Source: Hexactinellida sp. DTS-2022 (Eukaryota > Porifera > Hexactinellida). From it: DNA of 64,000 nt. Shown one piece after another: positions 41,601 through 46,489 of the stretch (positions are counted from its first letter, which is position 1; every line of letters begins with the position of its first letter). The notes beneath the pieces are model-generated. The model was given only the letters and a program-made list of their open reading frames with translations. It was not told the DNA's origin and made no database searches. The stretch spans positions 1,116,001 through 1,180,000 of the forward strand of contig JAPNXP010000004.1 in assembly GCA_028753945.1 (NCBI GenBank), given 5' to 3'. The translations under genes and the position numbers were made by a program.

Positions 41601-44376
41601 CACCCTTGGTTTTACAGAATGACATATAAACTAAAGGATAAAAAAATTCAGCATCGTATCTAAGTATAACAAATTTCTGGAATGCAGGCACAATGCCATC
41701 CGGGATAATTTTAAGAATTTCTTCCAAATTCGAATTAAAACATAATAGTAAGTGTATTAATAAAGGGATAAATAATATTAAGTAACTTTCAATTAATGAG
41801 TAGAACAAAACTTGGTACTCATATTTGGACTAATTTTAGAAAAAAAAAGTCCAGTTATTTTAAATTTTTAATGCCTCCAGGTCGAAAAATTCGAGAGGGA
41901 GCATACCCCGGACCCTAGTTTCCTAGGGTTTCGCCCTTAACTGAACGCTATGCGGTTAAAATCACGACAAGATACTATCCCAAGGTGGGACAGTACCCCT
42001 ATAATTCATTTGTGTGCGTCCAGAAAAATTACCTCTGCGGGCGCCCGTGAATACAAGCGAGGGCCTCAGGCCCTAGTTCAAGTTGTAAGGAACCGCGTAG
42101 CGAGGACGAGCAGCTTGTAAACTTAATATATCAGGTAATCAACAATAGATAATTGATTTGATTTAAACAATAGTTCAACATACTTGATCGGTGATAAAGA
42201 GAATCTTCTTCTGCACTCGACTTCTGAACTGATATTTCCTGATAACCTCGTGTATAGCTTTATATCCATCTGCTGATGCTACAGCTGATCCCTGGTTTAC
42301 GTTAGTATTGAGTGCTGTCTGTAGCTGAGACGGAGTACCAAATACTGAATGTGTTGTCAAATTAACAACAGAGATACCAATGCTGCTTCCAAATACTGTA
42401 AGACCATATCTATACAGAAATACGCAATAGTAATCTCATTATTAGATGTTGGTCTGTATACAAAGTATTAAAACAAGTAAAAGAATAAATTGTGAGATAT
42501 AATCTTTTAACAAATAACCATTCATTAATAAGAAAATCCAAAATTGCAGCCTGTGCCGACGCATGTTCCTTTGGTGGCACTATATTTTTGTGTTGTTTAT
42601 TGATAGTGCCTCCAAAGGAACATGCTGTCGGCGCAGGATGCAATTTTGGATTTTTTTCGCCAAGTCATCAACGCCCAAGGTGTGAAGAACCATTTGTTAA
42701 TTGGTCGGAGTCACAAGGAACGGTAGATAAAATTGAAGTTTGTTTCTATCATAAACCATCTAGAGTTTAATGCCATTCATTCATTATGTATTGATAATAA
42801 ATTATATTATTAGTTAGTTATTTTCGCAATGTTATCCACGGTGAATGAGTTAAGTCAACAAATTCCTTATATTATATTATTGTATTTTATCCATTGTATA
42901 GTAATACTACAATTAAATAGAAGCCAGCTGGAATTTATAAGTTGAATCAATTTAATTATCGCAAGTTGAAACAATAGTGAAATATTTAACAAGTTAAATC
43001 AATATAATTATCGCAAGTTAATACAATGGAATTAGATTTAACAGTTTAACTGAAATTGAAGTGTGAGTAAACAAATAAATTTCAACCCCAATTTATGGCA
43101 GAAATTAAACCCTTTATTGAAAATTTTCTTCTCCCATCAGACGCAGAATTTTATGGTGAATCCAAATATGAAATAAAATTTTGGGGTTTATAAAAACATA
43201 TTTTGAGTTATGGACCAGACAAATTTTGAAAGGTGTTAAAGATGTGTCCAAAATTTGTTAATCAAAAATCGTAACCCCAGGTGCAAATTAGACGTCGACT
43301 CCGAACATGCCAAGTTTCAGCCCATCAACTATAAAGCTCTGGCCAGGGCACCGTCTACGGAGAAAAAATAATAAAATAAATAATAACAATACTGGGCCAC
43401 TATACTATAGTATAGTCGGCACAGTAAAATTCAGAATTTTTAGTGTTTGTGAGATACAATGTAGTATATTTACATTAGCCCATACCTGCCAACCGTACAG
43501 GAATTCCCTGTCAATACATGTATTTAATCATTTTGGCTATTCTGTACAGGCGTACAGGGATTTTTAGTTGGCACAGAATTACTGATTGTGAGTCTAAGAA
43601 TAACTAAAAAACGTCTATACCCTAAAAATGTAGCATTTTGTTTTTACTTTTGTCCTTTTCAAAGTGATTAATTTGATTGATGTCAACCTTAATAAATCTA
43701 AATAACATGATAGTATATCCATTCTGCATTAATAACCTAATTCAATACTTGTTTTGTGGAATTCCTATTAGTACGTATAAGTGTACATATGAATTTATAG
43801 GCTAGCGAGCGTAGCGAGCGAAAATAAATTTGGGGGTGTTCAGGGATTTGGTAATTGTAAAGGGAAAATTGGGGCCCCGTAAAGGGATATTACTCAAATA
43901 TGTTGGCAGGTATGTTAGCCTACAATAAATACAGAAATATTGAGATAATGTTGATATTTCTTCTTTTTACTCATTATAATAACCAAATGATGATCCATCG
44001 ATTTTTCAATTTTTCCATATTTGTAAGCTTGAAAATTAATACAATACAATCATTAAAAATTCTTAATTTGGGACATCAGAACAACGTATATCGAATCTAG
44101 ATTCTATGTACCATATTTTGTAAGAAATGAACCATTTTTATGTTAATTAATAAATGTTAGTTAAGTAGTACCTGTTTGTACAGTTTAGTGTAGATTGTCC
44201 CAGAGAGCCAGCAAATGAAGCAATTCTTGTCAAAGTATTGTTATAAGTCAGTACATTAACGTCTATGACGAAAATAAGATCAATGCAATTTGATAGTTCA
44301 TAGGAGTCACAAGTGATCTCTTCAGAGAGAGGCTTAGGAGAGAATTGAAGAAAGGGAGAGACTGGGAACTGTAGTA
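4155..44376 (-). CDS. Multi-VWA / Ig-domain extracellular protein gene (internal part, 12 exons)
   Basis: Complement join, in transcript order: 44376-44172, 42409-42184, 33493-33100, 33014-32819, 32206-31993, 31700-31295, 29836-29573, 29304-29109, 27086-26855, 25172-24773, 22424-22229, 4371-4155. This gives 3146 coding nt, about 1048 residues, with every junction in frame and every boundary having GT/AG. The product has four VWA domains, each split over three exons (A: first strand and MIDAS; B: central part and second MIDAS Asp; C: final strands with a GG-x-x-(F/Y)-D block), and one Ig-like domain between VWA2 and VWA3. VWA domains bind protein ligands or matrix, so adhesion or matrix assembly is a fair guess (inference). 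The signal peptide, first exon and 3' end lie outside or were not found. The 17.9-kb and 8.7-kb introns are packed with transposons. Confidence 0.8.
4372..5149. other. Intron sequence without genes
   Basis: AT-rich, no open frame of note. 4650-4705 holds half an arm of the hairpin MITE (tgcagctgtgccgatagtatgttcctt), and 4880-5130 resembles 13190-13450, so the repeat array's sequence family reaches this far as decayed pieces. Confidence 0.5.
5424..5547 (+). mobile_element. Hairpin MITE, copy 1
   Basis: The left arm runs aaatccaaaattgcag - gtgccgacgcatgttccttt - ggtggcactatatttt; the right arm is its reverse complement with only a few changes, so almost the whole ~125 bp can fold into one long stem with a loop of roughly 15 nt. 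The arms, not a gene, generate the recurrent 'CSFGGTI' open frames seen on both strands. No target duplication could be assigned because A/T runs flank each copy. It may be a foldback MITE or the tip of a larger repeat. Confidence 0.8.
6256..6381 (+). mobile_element. Hairpin MITE, copy 2
   Basis: Both arms are intact; the arm reads cagacggtgccgacgc rather than cagctgtgcc, a variant found in both arms, meaning the change is mirrored across the stem. Confidence 0.78.
6546..6635 (+). repeat. Two short palindromic units (ACTATACTATAGTATAGT core)
   Basis: Two tandem copies 54 bp apart of an imperfect ~35-bp palindrome: actgtgccgac, the perfect 18-bp palindrome, then ggcccagt. Other copies are at 8093-8127, 9425-9514, 43393-43427 and in the array at 20180-21200. 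Confidence 0.75.
7961..8087 (-). mobile_element. Hairpin MITE, copy 3
   Basis: Opposite orientation to copies 1-2, judged from the loop (aataaaccaccatcaagatatagtgcc). It is followed within 6 bp by a 35-bp palindromic unit, a pairing repeated after copy 4. Confidence 0.78.
8093..8127 (-). repeat. Short palindromic unit
   Basis: Single copy of actgtgccgac-palindrome-ggcccagt directly beyond hairpin copy 3. Confidence 0.7.
9291..9418 (-). mobile_element. Hairpin MITE, copy 4
   Basis: Full-length arms, one substitution (ggatcatgcg for ggaacatgcg) in the right arm only, so it is a post-insertion mutation. Confidence 0.78.
9425..9515 (-). repeat. Two short palindromic units
   Basis: Tandem pair with 56-bp spacing following hairpin copy 4, each with the same spacer tattggaatcactgccttta. 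Confidence 0.7.
10265..10395 (-). mobile_element. Hairpin MITE, copy 5
   Basis: Intact arms, closing with a run of about 16 T before tctccgtagacgg. Confidence 0.78.
11850..11978 (-). mobile_element. Hairpin MITE, copy 6
   Basis: Intact arms; the sequence on its right switches directly to a different block (agcaatgttatccatgg) without the palindromic unit seen after copies 3 and 4. Confidence 0.78.
12541..12664 (+). mobile_element. Hairpin MITE, copy 7
   Basis: The left arm has lost the tccaa of the terminal tccaaaattg and the right arm a T, so the stem ends are slightly decayed. Orientation is reversed relative to copies 3-6. Confidence 0.72.
13734..13860 (+). mobile_element. Hairpin MITE, copy 8
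   Basis: Intact arms with tcagcacagg for tcggcacagg on the right. Confidence 0.76.
15151..15280 (+). mobile_element. Hairpin MITE, copy 9
   Basis: The most decayed full copy in this stretch: the right arm reads atgctgctgcacaggtgc, with several deletions. Confidence 0.72.
16766..16895 (+). mobile_element. Hairpin MITE, copy 10
   Basis: Within tandem unit 1; the right arm carries cgcttgtggcac, a local change not shared by copy 11. Confidence 0.76.
18182..18338 (+). mobile_element. Hairpin MITE, copy 11, with expanded A-tract
   Basis: Within tandem unit 2. The poly-A before the left arm has expanded to about 35 nt (18184-18218). Confidence 0.76.
19315..19440 (+). mobile_element. Hairpin MITE, copy 12
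   Basis: It begins directly after 'gtcgaaattgaaaaa', replacing the sequence that follows that block in the other tandem units, so it marks the junction between the tandem family and a unit resembling 5420-5900. Confidence 0.76.
20180..21205. repeat. Array of about 15 short palindromes with internal 312-bp duplication
   Basis: The unit is a spacer (cactaagaccaat, cagtgagattagaa, or cagtgatttcaa types) followed by actgggcc, the perfect palindrome ACTATACTATAGTATAGT and cggcacagt. Units start every 50-70 bp. Segment 20531-20842 is repeated almost unchanged at 20843-21154, including a variant core with an extra TA (ctatatactatag) and a degenerate cacatt end, so the array grew partly by block duplication. 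The last unit, near 21175, is damaged. Confidence 0.85.
21206..22228. other. Intron sequence, no gene seen
   Basis: It begins with a broken hairpin-MITE arm (tgtgccgatagcatgttcct at 21223). The rest is unique AT-rich DNA. 'acacgagattcatca' occurs twice (about 21498 and 21804), suggesting a small ancient duplication. Confidence 0.5.
22229..22424 (-). CDS. VWA module exon A4
   Basis: 196 nt, acceptor ccccattcag, donor AAACAG-type GTAAGT, phase 1 in and 2 out. It encodes the first VWA strand CVDMVFLIDRTSSL: D-R-T-S-S fits the MIDAS D-x-(S/T)-x-S motif. It then reads IERIATNLP and ends ESCINR, like exon A2. The Cys-Val-Asp start and the trailing Cys are shared by the A exons. Confidence 0.85.
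22425..23012. other. Intron sequence, no gene seen
   Basis: AT-rich with no repeat shared with the rest of the window, apart from a GC-richer patch at 22750-22800 (tccgcccgccggctg) of unknown origin. Confidence 0.4.
23021..23595. mobile_element. hAT-type MITE with perfect 8-bp TSD
   Basis: The termini cagggttgggttcaagtac and its complement gtacttgaacccaaccctg are perfect 19-bp inverted repeats. Flanking GTCGCTAA occurs at 23013-23020 and 23596-23603. The interior is made of many copies of gtacttgtacttaagtact-like motifs, with no coding capacity. An 8-bp TSD and a CAG start fit the hAT superfamily. Confidence 0.9.
23604..24285. other. Intron sequence with a possible second hAT-like end
   Basis: 'ggggcttccaacctacggcccgcc' at 23674 resembles one end of a widespread hAT-like repeat type, but no opposite terminus was found. 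Otherwise AT-rich and featureless. Confidence 0.35.
24288..24470. mobile_element. pogo/Tigger-like MITE, TA TSD
   Basis: It starts CAGTCGACTCCGCTTAA after TA and ends ttaagcggagtcgactt before TA. About 183 bp, no coding capacity. CAGT ends with a TA target fit the pogo branch of Tc1/mariner. Confidence 0.8.
24773..25172 (-). CDS. VWA module exon C3
   Basis: 400 nt, acceptor atttgattag, donor AATG|GTCAGT, phase 0 in and 1 out. It encodes NTLTELLKYDITLSLVSYG, LGIIYNNRIGFGLY, then ELAWSTNGAAFDFSYF, the typical late-VWA '(L/V)AW-x-T/S-GG-AFDL' block with one Gly replaced by Asn. It ends CEFNG. Confidence 0.85.
25312..25513. mobile_element. pogo-like MITE, family 'CAGTAGAACTCGG'
   Basis: Ends cagtagaactcgg and ccgaggtcgactg are inverted; TA follows on the right, while the left TA has mutated to GA. 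Its relative at 29328-29513 has both TA duplications. Confidence 0.7.
25531..25687. mobile_element. pogo-like MITE, family 'CAGTATATTCCGG'
   Basis: 157 bp flanked by TA. Left end cagtatattccggttataag, right end ttcttatatccggcatctactg. The motif ttcttata(t/a)ccgg recurs three times near the right end. Confidence 0.8.
25764..26846. mobile_element. ~1.1-kb long-TIR element ending 8 bp inside an exon's splice donor
   Basis: Left part aaaaatactcaactttt...tccaaatatactcaac; right part is the inverse (gttgagtgtttttggaattttccc). A second copy is at 50611-51668, sharing interior blocks such as gtatggctagacagacagaac and the (CAAA)n tract. No open reading frame supports a protein. The right end abuts the first 8 nt of the intron after exon B3. 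Confidence 0.7.
26636..26668. repeat. (CAAA)n microsatellite
   Basis: About eight CAAA units, also present and longer in the related element near 51227-51253. Confidence 0.9.
26855..27086 (-). CDS. VWA module exon B3 (degenerate MIDAS)
   Basis: 232 nt, acceptor cacttctag, donor AAAGAG|GTAAAT, phase 2 in and 0 out. It encodes FGLTLFGLSTGS, FGTAQQLRTAIQ, GVEDAYLGIHNALEKY and ELLLVTKE. The last block has Lys where B1, B2 and B4 have the MIDAS Asp (VT-K-E against VT-D-E), matching the loss of the first MIDAS Asp in A3. Confidence 0.83.
27292..28629. mobile_element. Large foldback (inverted-repeat) element
   Basis: The left end agggacttctttaatatag and its complement near 28610-28629 begin two arms of about 450-550 bp. 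Arms share gtttatcgaaaatattt, ttaaaatctcgagatta and cggggcaatcctcctgtgg in inverted order around a ~300-bp centre (about 27870-28180). In the left arm an inner ~155-bp block (27415-27735) is duplicated in tandem. No coding frame. Confidence 0.8.
28630..29108. other. Intron sequence, no gene or repeat recognised
   Basis: AT-rich, no open frame, no match to other parts of the window. Confidence 0.4.
29109..29304 (-). CDS. VWA module exon A3 (degenerate MIDAS)
   Basis: 196 nt like A2 and A4, acceptor ttttttgcag, donor AATAA|GTAAGT. It encodes TNCVDLVLVISLTQRL: the conserved D-x-S-x-S position reads I-S-L-T-Q, so the metal site is lost. It continues LLELIGTLPNS and ends NCVNK. Confidence 0.82.
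29328..29513. mobile_element. pogo-like MITE, second 'CAGTAGAACTC' copy
   Basis: 186 bp, TA on both sides, 15 bp beyond the acceptor side of exon A3 and filling most of the Ig-A3 intron. Interior acgtac blocks (ccgagtgtacgtac, gaaccgagtttaacgtac) match 25312-25513. Confidence 0.78.
29573..29836 (-). CDS. Ig-like domain exon
   Basis: 264 nt (88 codons), acceptor tttatatcttag, donor TATCG|GTAAGT, phase 1-1. It encodes EPVKIITTDVL, then a Cys in YQFSCAATSS, and the second Cys in GVYYFLCVANSSMGSD, about 50 residues apart, with a Leu/Val alternation typical of an I- or V-set Ig fold. The usual Trp of strand C appears as W in DGEWYSN. It is inserted between VWA2 and VWA3 in a phase-compatible intron. 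Confidence 0.82.
29877..30498 (+). mobile_element. Non-autonomous Helitron
   Basis: 5' end TCTATATATATAAAGT, then tgtctgtctgtcctcacatc. Near the 3' end is the GC hairpin ccgcggcgaagcgcggg followed by acccgg, homologous to 55293-56070 where the terminus is ...acccggCTAG|T; here CTAG has decayed to aaag. It holds a nested pogo-like MITE (30012-30112). Confidence 0.75.
30012..30112. mobile_element. 101-bp pogo-like MITE nested in a Helitron
   Basis: TA-flanked; CAGTCAACATCCGGTAACTC at one end and its exact complement at the other. Interior gaatgttcgagttaacggg is also found in the two-unit copy at 44925-45098. Confidence 0.85.
30710..31062. mobile_element. ~350-bp non-autonomous element, second copy at 46490-46842
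   Basis: Left ggccaggtaaataaattaat...ttgtttatcat, right atgataaacaagttatttatt: inverted imperfect ends. Shared interior includes catatgcaaataacatta and aaaattgatatattaggag. No coding frame. Confidence 0.6.
31295..31700 (-). CDS. VWA module exon C2
   Basis: 406 nt, acceptor cccctttag, donor TATG|GTGAGT, phase 0 in and 1 out. It encodes SKLQTASIILSAATIADDF, ENLIGFGNNTNND and YVDVAWQTGGVAFDLSFY, the best-preserved late-VWA block of the gene. An open frame continues beyond the donor but lacks conservation. Confidence 0.83.
31993..32206 (-). CDS. VWA module exon B2
   Basis: 214 nt, acceptor atatatgtag, donor GACGAG|GTTAAT, phase 2 in and 0 out. It encodes YGLSIFEDSATRITVGG, WGTPSELYTALN, YSEDGLIAIEYVIDEY and HIVLFTDE with the second MIDAS Asp intact. 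Spacing to A2 is 612 bp. Confidence 0.85.
32207..32818. other. Intron A2-B2, no feature seen
   Basis: 612 bp of AT-rich sequence with no repeat from elsewhere in the window. Confidence 0.5.
32819..33014 (-). CDS. VWA module exon A2
   Basis: 196 nt, acceptor gtttcctttag, donor AATAG|GTAAAT. It encodes SSCVDMVFLVDKTGSM, the most canonical MIDAS in the gene (D-K-T-G-S), then YYSAIDNIARNLPLDG and SCKNR. It is separated from C1 by an 85-bp intron, the shortest in the gene. Confidence 0.87.
33100..33493 (-). CDS. VWA module exon C1
   Basis: 394 nt, acceptor aaattttag before TTACCTGCAGAAACA, donor AATG|GTAAGA, phase 0 in and 1 out. It encodes YEEILLALFENDVILSV, IIGMSGSNRLGYGNY, HHEYVVLAWLSGGASYDLSYF and PCSFNG. 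A nearer acceptor (ctgcag at 33484) would give a shorter start in another frame; the chosen one keeps phase 0. Confidence 0.82.
33494..34029. other. Start of the 8.7-kb B1-C1 intron, no gene
   Basis: AT-rich; no repeat or open frame identified. Confidence 0.45.
34030..34131. mobile_element. 102-bp pogo-like MITE, family 'CAGTCGAAACGG'
   Basis: TA on both sides; ends cagtcgaaacggtttattct and agaaaaaaccggtttgaactg are inverted. It lies 9 bp upstream of the P-element relic's ATG. Confidence 0.8.
34141..35580 (+). pseudogene. P-element (THAP9-like) transposase relic
   Basis: It begins MPNKCSVVGCN, the first two Cys of a THAP zinc finger, followed by RYKFPQDE (the THAP F-P block) in another frame. 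Farther on are LPRNSLLRKL and, at 35161-35439, FKAFISDNHTTNVKVYNHLL and DLLFDTCHLIKNIRNNLI, hallmark blocks of P-element/THAP9 RNase-H-like transposases. A downstream frame adds DLIFKLFMKKDLILSAHL. Stops and frameshifts throughout, plus a nested MITE, make it dead. No terminal repeats were identified. Confidence 0.85.
34301..34437. mobile_element. 137-bp MITE nested in the P-element THAP region
   Basis: Inverted ends gtacaactatagtattatacc and ggtacaatactatagttgtac. It interrupts the P-element relic between RYKFPQDE-LSAKSLRF and the ENYSP-like continuation, so it inserted after the P element. The internal motif aaagacgagtctttc is itself palindromic and appears twice. Confidence 0.78.
35850..35945. 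repeat. Inverted repeat arm (pairs with 37375-37505)
   Basis: ggccgcgaagcggcc, cacgaacgaacaaaggtcgc and accgagaccgaagg occur here and, as reverse complement, at 37375-37505. Each arm contains gcgaagcg hairpins of the Helitron 3'-end type. Confidence 0.65.
36000..36130. repeat. 'cagattatac' short-period repeat
   Basis: Imperfect repeats of gcccagattataccccc-like units; a related block lies at 38932-39060. Confidence 0.5.
36552..37372 (-). mobile_element. Probable non-autonomous Helitron (minus strand)
   Basis: On the minus strand it starts with a tgtctgtctgtccg-type leader (complement of cggacagacagacggacgg, 37336) and finishes with the GC hairpin gtcgcaaggcgac followed by gggtcacttggctatt. 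No Rep/helicase. Termini are less certain than in other Helitrons here. Confidence 0.5.
37057..37166. repeat. 33-bp minisatellite, about 3.3 units
   Basis: caataggattagtatcccag-ttagcagtaac repeats with almost no variation (one a/g change). Confidence 0.9.
37375..37505. repeat. Inverted repeat arm (pairs with 35850-35945)
   Basis: Contains cggtcgcttcgcgac, ggtcgcttcgcgacc, and ggccgcttcgcggcc, each a small GC hairpin in AT-rich surroundings. Confidence 0.65.
37506..38674 (-). mobile_element. AT-rich region with a minus-strand Helitron 5' end
   Basis: The complement of 38645-38674 reads TCTATATATTAAAAGCGGAA then a (GT)n tract, a Helitron-type leader. Its 3' end is not certain; candidates are the gaccgcttcgcggtc hairpin at 37890. 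Imperfect inverted blocks (ataatggtttaaagatg / caccattaaaccattat) frame that hairpin. Confidence 0.4.
38675..39438. other. Intergenic-type repeat mosaic without genes
   Basis: Contains cgtcccgaaattgg / cgggactgtcccgtcccg blocks, the second 'cagattata' block (38932-39060) and an outer hAT-like end caggcgtagcatgcgg (39380) whose partner gcgacgcccctg is at 39666. These flank the nested element at 39439-39638. Confidence 0.45.
39439..39638. mobile_element. 200-bp hAT MITE with perfect 8-bp TSD
   Basis: Ends caggcacgtagctag and gtagctacgtgcctg; flanked by GTTGGGCC at 39431-39438 and 39639-39646. The interior has G and C homopolymer runs that could pair. Confidence 0.9.
39748..40247 (-). mobile_element. 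Left arm of a ~1-kb inverted pair of Helitron-like repeats
   Basis: Starts tagactccttaagtaaaggac and ends at the hairpin caccaacctcgaagcagttggtg. Near-identical but inverted to 40322-40817. Confidence 0.75.
40322..40817 (+). mobile_element. Right arm of the inverted pair
   Basis: Begins ggcggcagaacccaacc with a perfect accaaccgcttcgcggttggt hairpin and ends cttaaggagtctatga. The ~75-bp centre between arms (40248-40321) is itself partly palindromic (ctatatagat / atctatatag), so the locus could extrude a very long cruciform. Confidence 0.75.
40945..41462 (-). mobile_element. Non-autonomous Helitron (minus strand)
   Basis: On the minus strand it starts TCTATACTATTAAAACACAAG (5' TC end), carries the body shared with 40322-40817, then the hairpin-rich tail cctagcaagcgaagcgcgCTAG followed by T, the classic Helitron 3' end. 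No coding capacity. Confidence 0.78.
41463..42183. other. Intron sequence, no confirmed exon
   Basis: A minus-strand open frame (41569-41808) ends with FCKTKGGISF, faintly like the late-VWA TGG block, but lacks splice support. 42030-42110 contains ggcctcaggccc and ctacgcggttcc-type GC motifs. Confidence 0.35.
42184..42409 (-). CDS. VWA module exon B1
   Basis: 226 nt, acceptor tttctgtatag, donor GATCAA|GTATGT, phase 2 in and 0 out. It encodes YGLTVFGSSIGISVVNL, FGTPSQLQTALN, ADGYKAIHEVIRKYQF and KILFITDQ with the second MIDAS Asp present. Confidence 0.84.
42533..43430 (+). repeat. Isolated copy of the 5-21 kb repeat unit, with hairpin MITE copy 13
   Basis: Hairpin at 42533-42658, then the same blocks as in the big array (cgccaagtcatcaacgcc, ccattgtatagtaatactac, caggtgcaaattagacgtcg), ending with one 35-bp palindromic unit at 43393-43427. 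This shows the complete order of the unit outside the array: hairpin, body, palindrome. Confidence 0.8.
43481..43914 (+). mobile_element. MITE with CATACCTGCCAAC ends, 6-bp TSD (copy 2)
   Basis: Starts catacctgccaaccgtacag and ends atgttggcaggtatg; flanked by TTAGCC (43475-43480 and 43915-43920). Better preserved than copy 1. Confidence 0.82.
44172..44376 (-). CDS. VWA module exon A1 (degenerate MIDAS)
   Basis: 205 nt, acceptor ttatataatctag, donor AACAG|GTACTA. It encodes FPVSPFLQFSPKPLSEE, SNCIDLIFVIDVNVLTY and TRIASFAGSLGQST, ending NCTNR. The first MIDAS Asp remains but the S-x-S residues read N-x-L. It is three codons longer than A2-A4. No exon upstream of it was found in the remaining window. 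Confidence 0.8.
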
Positions 44377-44546
44377 CTAGATTATATAAATAACGATAAA
44401 TAATGTCACAATCCAAACCTGAGCAAAATACGCATAAAAATACTGTACCCAAACTAGTAATAATGATGGAAAATAGAATTGAAGATAATATCTATACTAC
44501 TATACTATTAATTAAACACAATTAATCTTTATACATGTATGTAATA

Positions 44547-45290
44547 TGTTATGTCGATTTTGTCAAATGTTGATTTTACAAAATCAACATGAATCAACGG
44601 TACTAAAACAAGTGTTCGACTTTGGCTATATTACTCGGATAAGCCTAGATTTTATTGCATTTTGTTCAGAATTCGCTTCATCCAAGTATATACCGACTTG
44701 TATGAAGAATTTCTTTTACTAGAATGAAAAAATATTCCAGGCTGCTTTTGCAAAATCAACGAATAAAAATATGTCGATTTTATAAAATCAACATTTTTAT
44801 TAGTTGATTTTGTAAAATCGACATTTCTAATTGGTTGATTTTGTAAAATCGACATATTTTATTAGTTGATTTTGTAAAATCAACATTTCAGAATGTCGAT
44901 TTTAGAAAATCGACTAATAAAATACAGTCAACATCCGGTAACTCGAATGCCCGTTAACTCGAACATTCGTTATCTCGAACGAATTTTCATTTCCCCTTAG
45001 TCAACATCCGGTAACTCGAATGCCCGTTAACTCGAACATTCGTTATCTCGAACGGATTTTTCATTCCCCTGAGGGTTCGAGTTATCGGATGTTGACTGTG
45101 TGTCGATTTTACAAAATCAACCAATTAGAAATGTCGATTTTACAAAATCAACTAATTAAAATGTGGATTTTATAAAATCAACTATTTTACAAATTAAACT
45201 TAAGTTTGTATGTTGATTTTACAAAATCGACATTTTGGATGTTGATTTTGTAAAATCGACTATTTGACAAAATCGACATAACATATATGT
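44547..45290. mobile_element. Foldback element built of gtcgattttacaaaatcaac repeats, copy 1
   Basis: The outer ends ttatgtcgattttgtcaaat and atttgacaaaatcgacataa are inverted. Inside are at least ten gttgattttgtaaaatcgac-type near-palindromes and an 'aagtgttcgactttggctatatt' spacer shared with 52175-52668. A two-unit pogo-like MITE is nested at 44925-45098. Confidence 0.8.
44925..45098. mobile_element. Duplicated pogo-like MITE nested in the foldback element
   Basis: Cagtcaacatccggtaactc, then a second agtcaacatccggtaactcg start 75 bp on, then the inverse end ggatgttgactg. It is a partial tandem duplication of the 101-bp element at 30012-30112. Confidence 0.75.
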
Positions 45291-45834
45291 ATATAGTATG
45301 TATATATTTGTTTGTTTCTACAGAATTGATTGAAGAAACTGCAATACCCACAGGGATGATTTTTGGCATGCAGGGGTATTTTGGATCTGGCTCGGACAAG
45401 CTCTAGTTTTGAACGAAAATTCACACCTACCATCGAATTATGACGTCATTTTCACATTTTTAAAGTGTGAACATCCACCTAATTGCATAAATCTCACACC
45501 ATGAGAGATAGAAACGTGAAAATTTTAATACAACATTCATATCAATAGTACCAAGATATCTCCAAACCAAAATCACAAATACTAAAAATCACTCATTGTC
45601 GAAATATGACGTCATCATGAATATTTAAAACACTAAAAAACTTTTATTTTGATTTAATTAATAGTTTTCTCCTTCGCGAGGCACGAAGTGCCGAGTGTAA
45701 CACACAACAACCGCGAAGAGGTTGTTTTTTGGAGTGCGACACGTCGCGAACGACCGAGCAATCATAGTATAATCAATGTTAGAAGTGTGTGGTTGTGTTC
45801 TGTTACGAAGCGATCTAGCTAGCGAAGCGCGCTA
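45283..45834 (+). mobile_element. Diverged non-autonomous Helitron
   Basis: Leader tatatatttgtttgtttctac with gaattgattgaagaaactg, body with ttatgacgtcattttcac, tail gcgatctagctagcgaagcgcgCTA. Same family layout as 56071-56550 but clearly older. Confidence 0.6.
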
Positions 45835-46489
45835 TTAAATAATAATTTTATTTAGTTAGAAATCTCTCTAGAATTCTCTTTGACATTAAATATATAGACT
45901 ATCACTTAATGAAGTAATTTGTTAATAATCGCATGAAATATAGAATAATTTCGAAAATGTACCTGTGTTTCATGTAAGCAGTTGGGTTTTAAATATACAT
46001 AATTATTAGGGGAAAGATTGTACAGGCAGATCTCCCAGACTGTCTACTTCTCTAATTATAGATTTTTATAATTATTAATTAATTAAAACCCTTCGACGAC
46101 TAGGTAAATGAAATTGAAACTGAAAGTAAATTCACTTTTAATTGAATGTGAAAGTGAAAATGAGATTTTTCTATTTATACCTTTTAACCCGTGTGCAATG
46201 AAGGGTTTTAATTAATTCGTAATTCAGAACGAATAGAATATTTTATGCATGCCCAAGAAGTCAATACAAATGTACAATCTGGATATACTTGTCCTATCAC
46301 CTATAATTGCAATTCCCAATTAACGGACTACACAAATATTCCTGATCTGATGAAAAATAATCTCCTAACCTTCTTATAAATCTATATTTTGTTTTGCAAA
46401 GATTCTGGCATATAATCCCTAAATTTTATTTCTTGTTCGTAGAATATTTGGGTCCCAATTAATTTATTGTAGAACAACATGATGGTAAC
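45835..46489. other. No gene or repeat recognised
   Basis: AT-rich unique sequence. Confidence 0.4.

Noticed and set aside
41569..41808. Possible VWA exon C remnant (KTKGGISF)
   Set aside because: Only one short block resembles the late-VWA motif, no acceptor/donor of the right phase was seen, and C1 at 33100-33493 already completes module 1.
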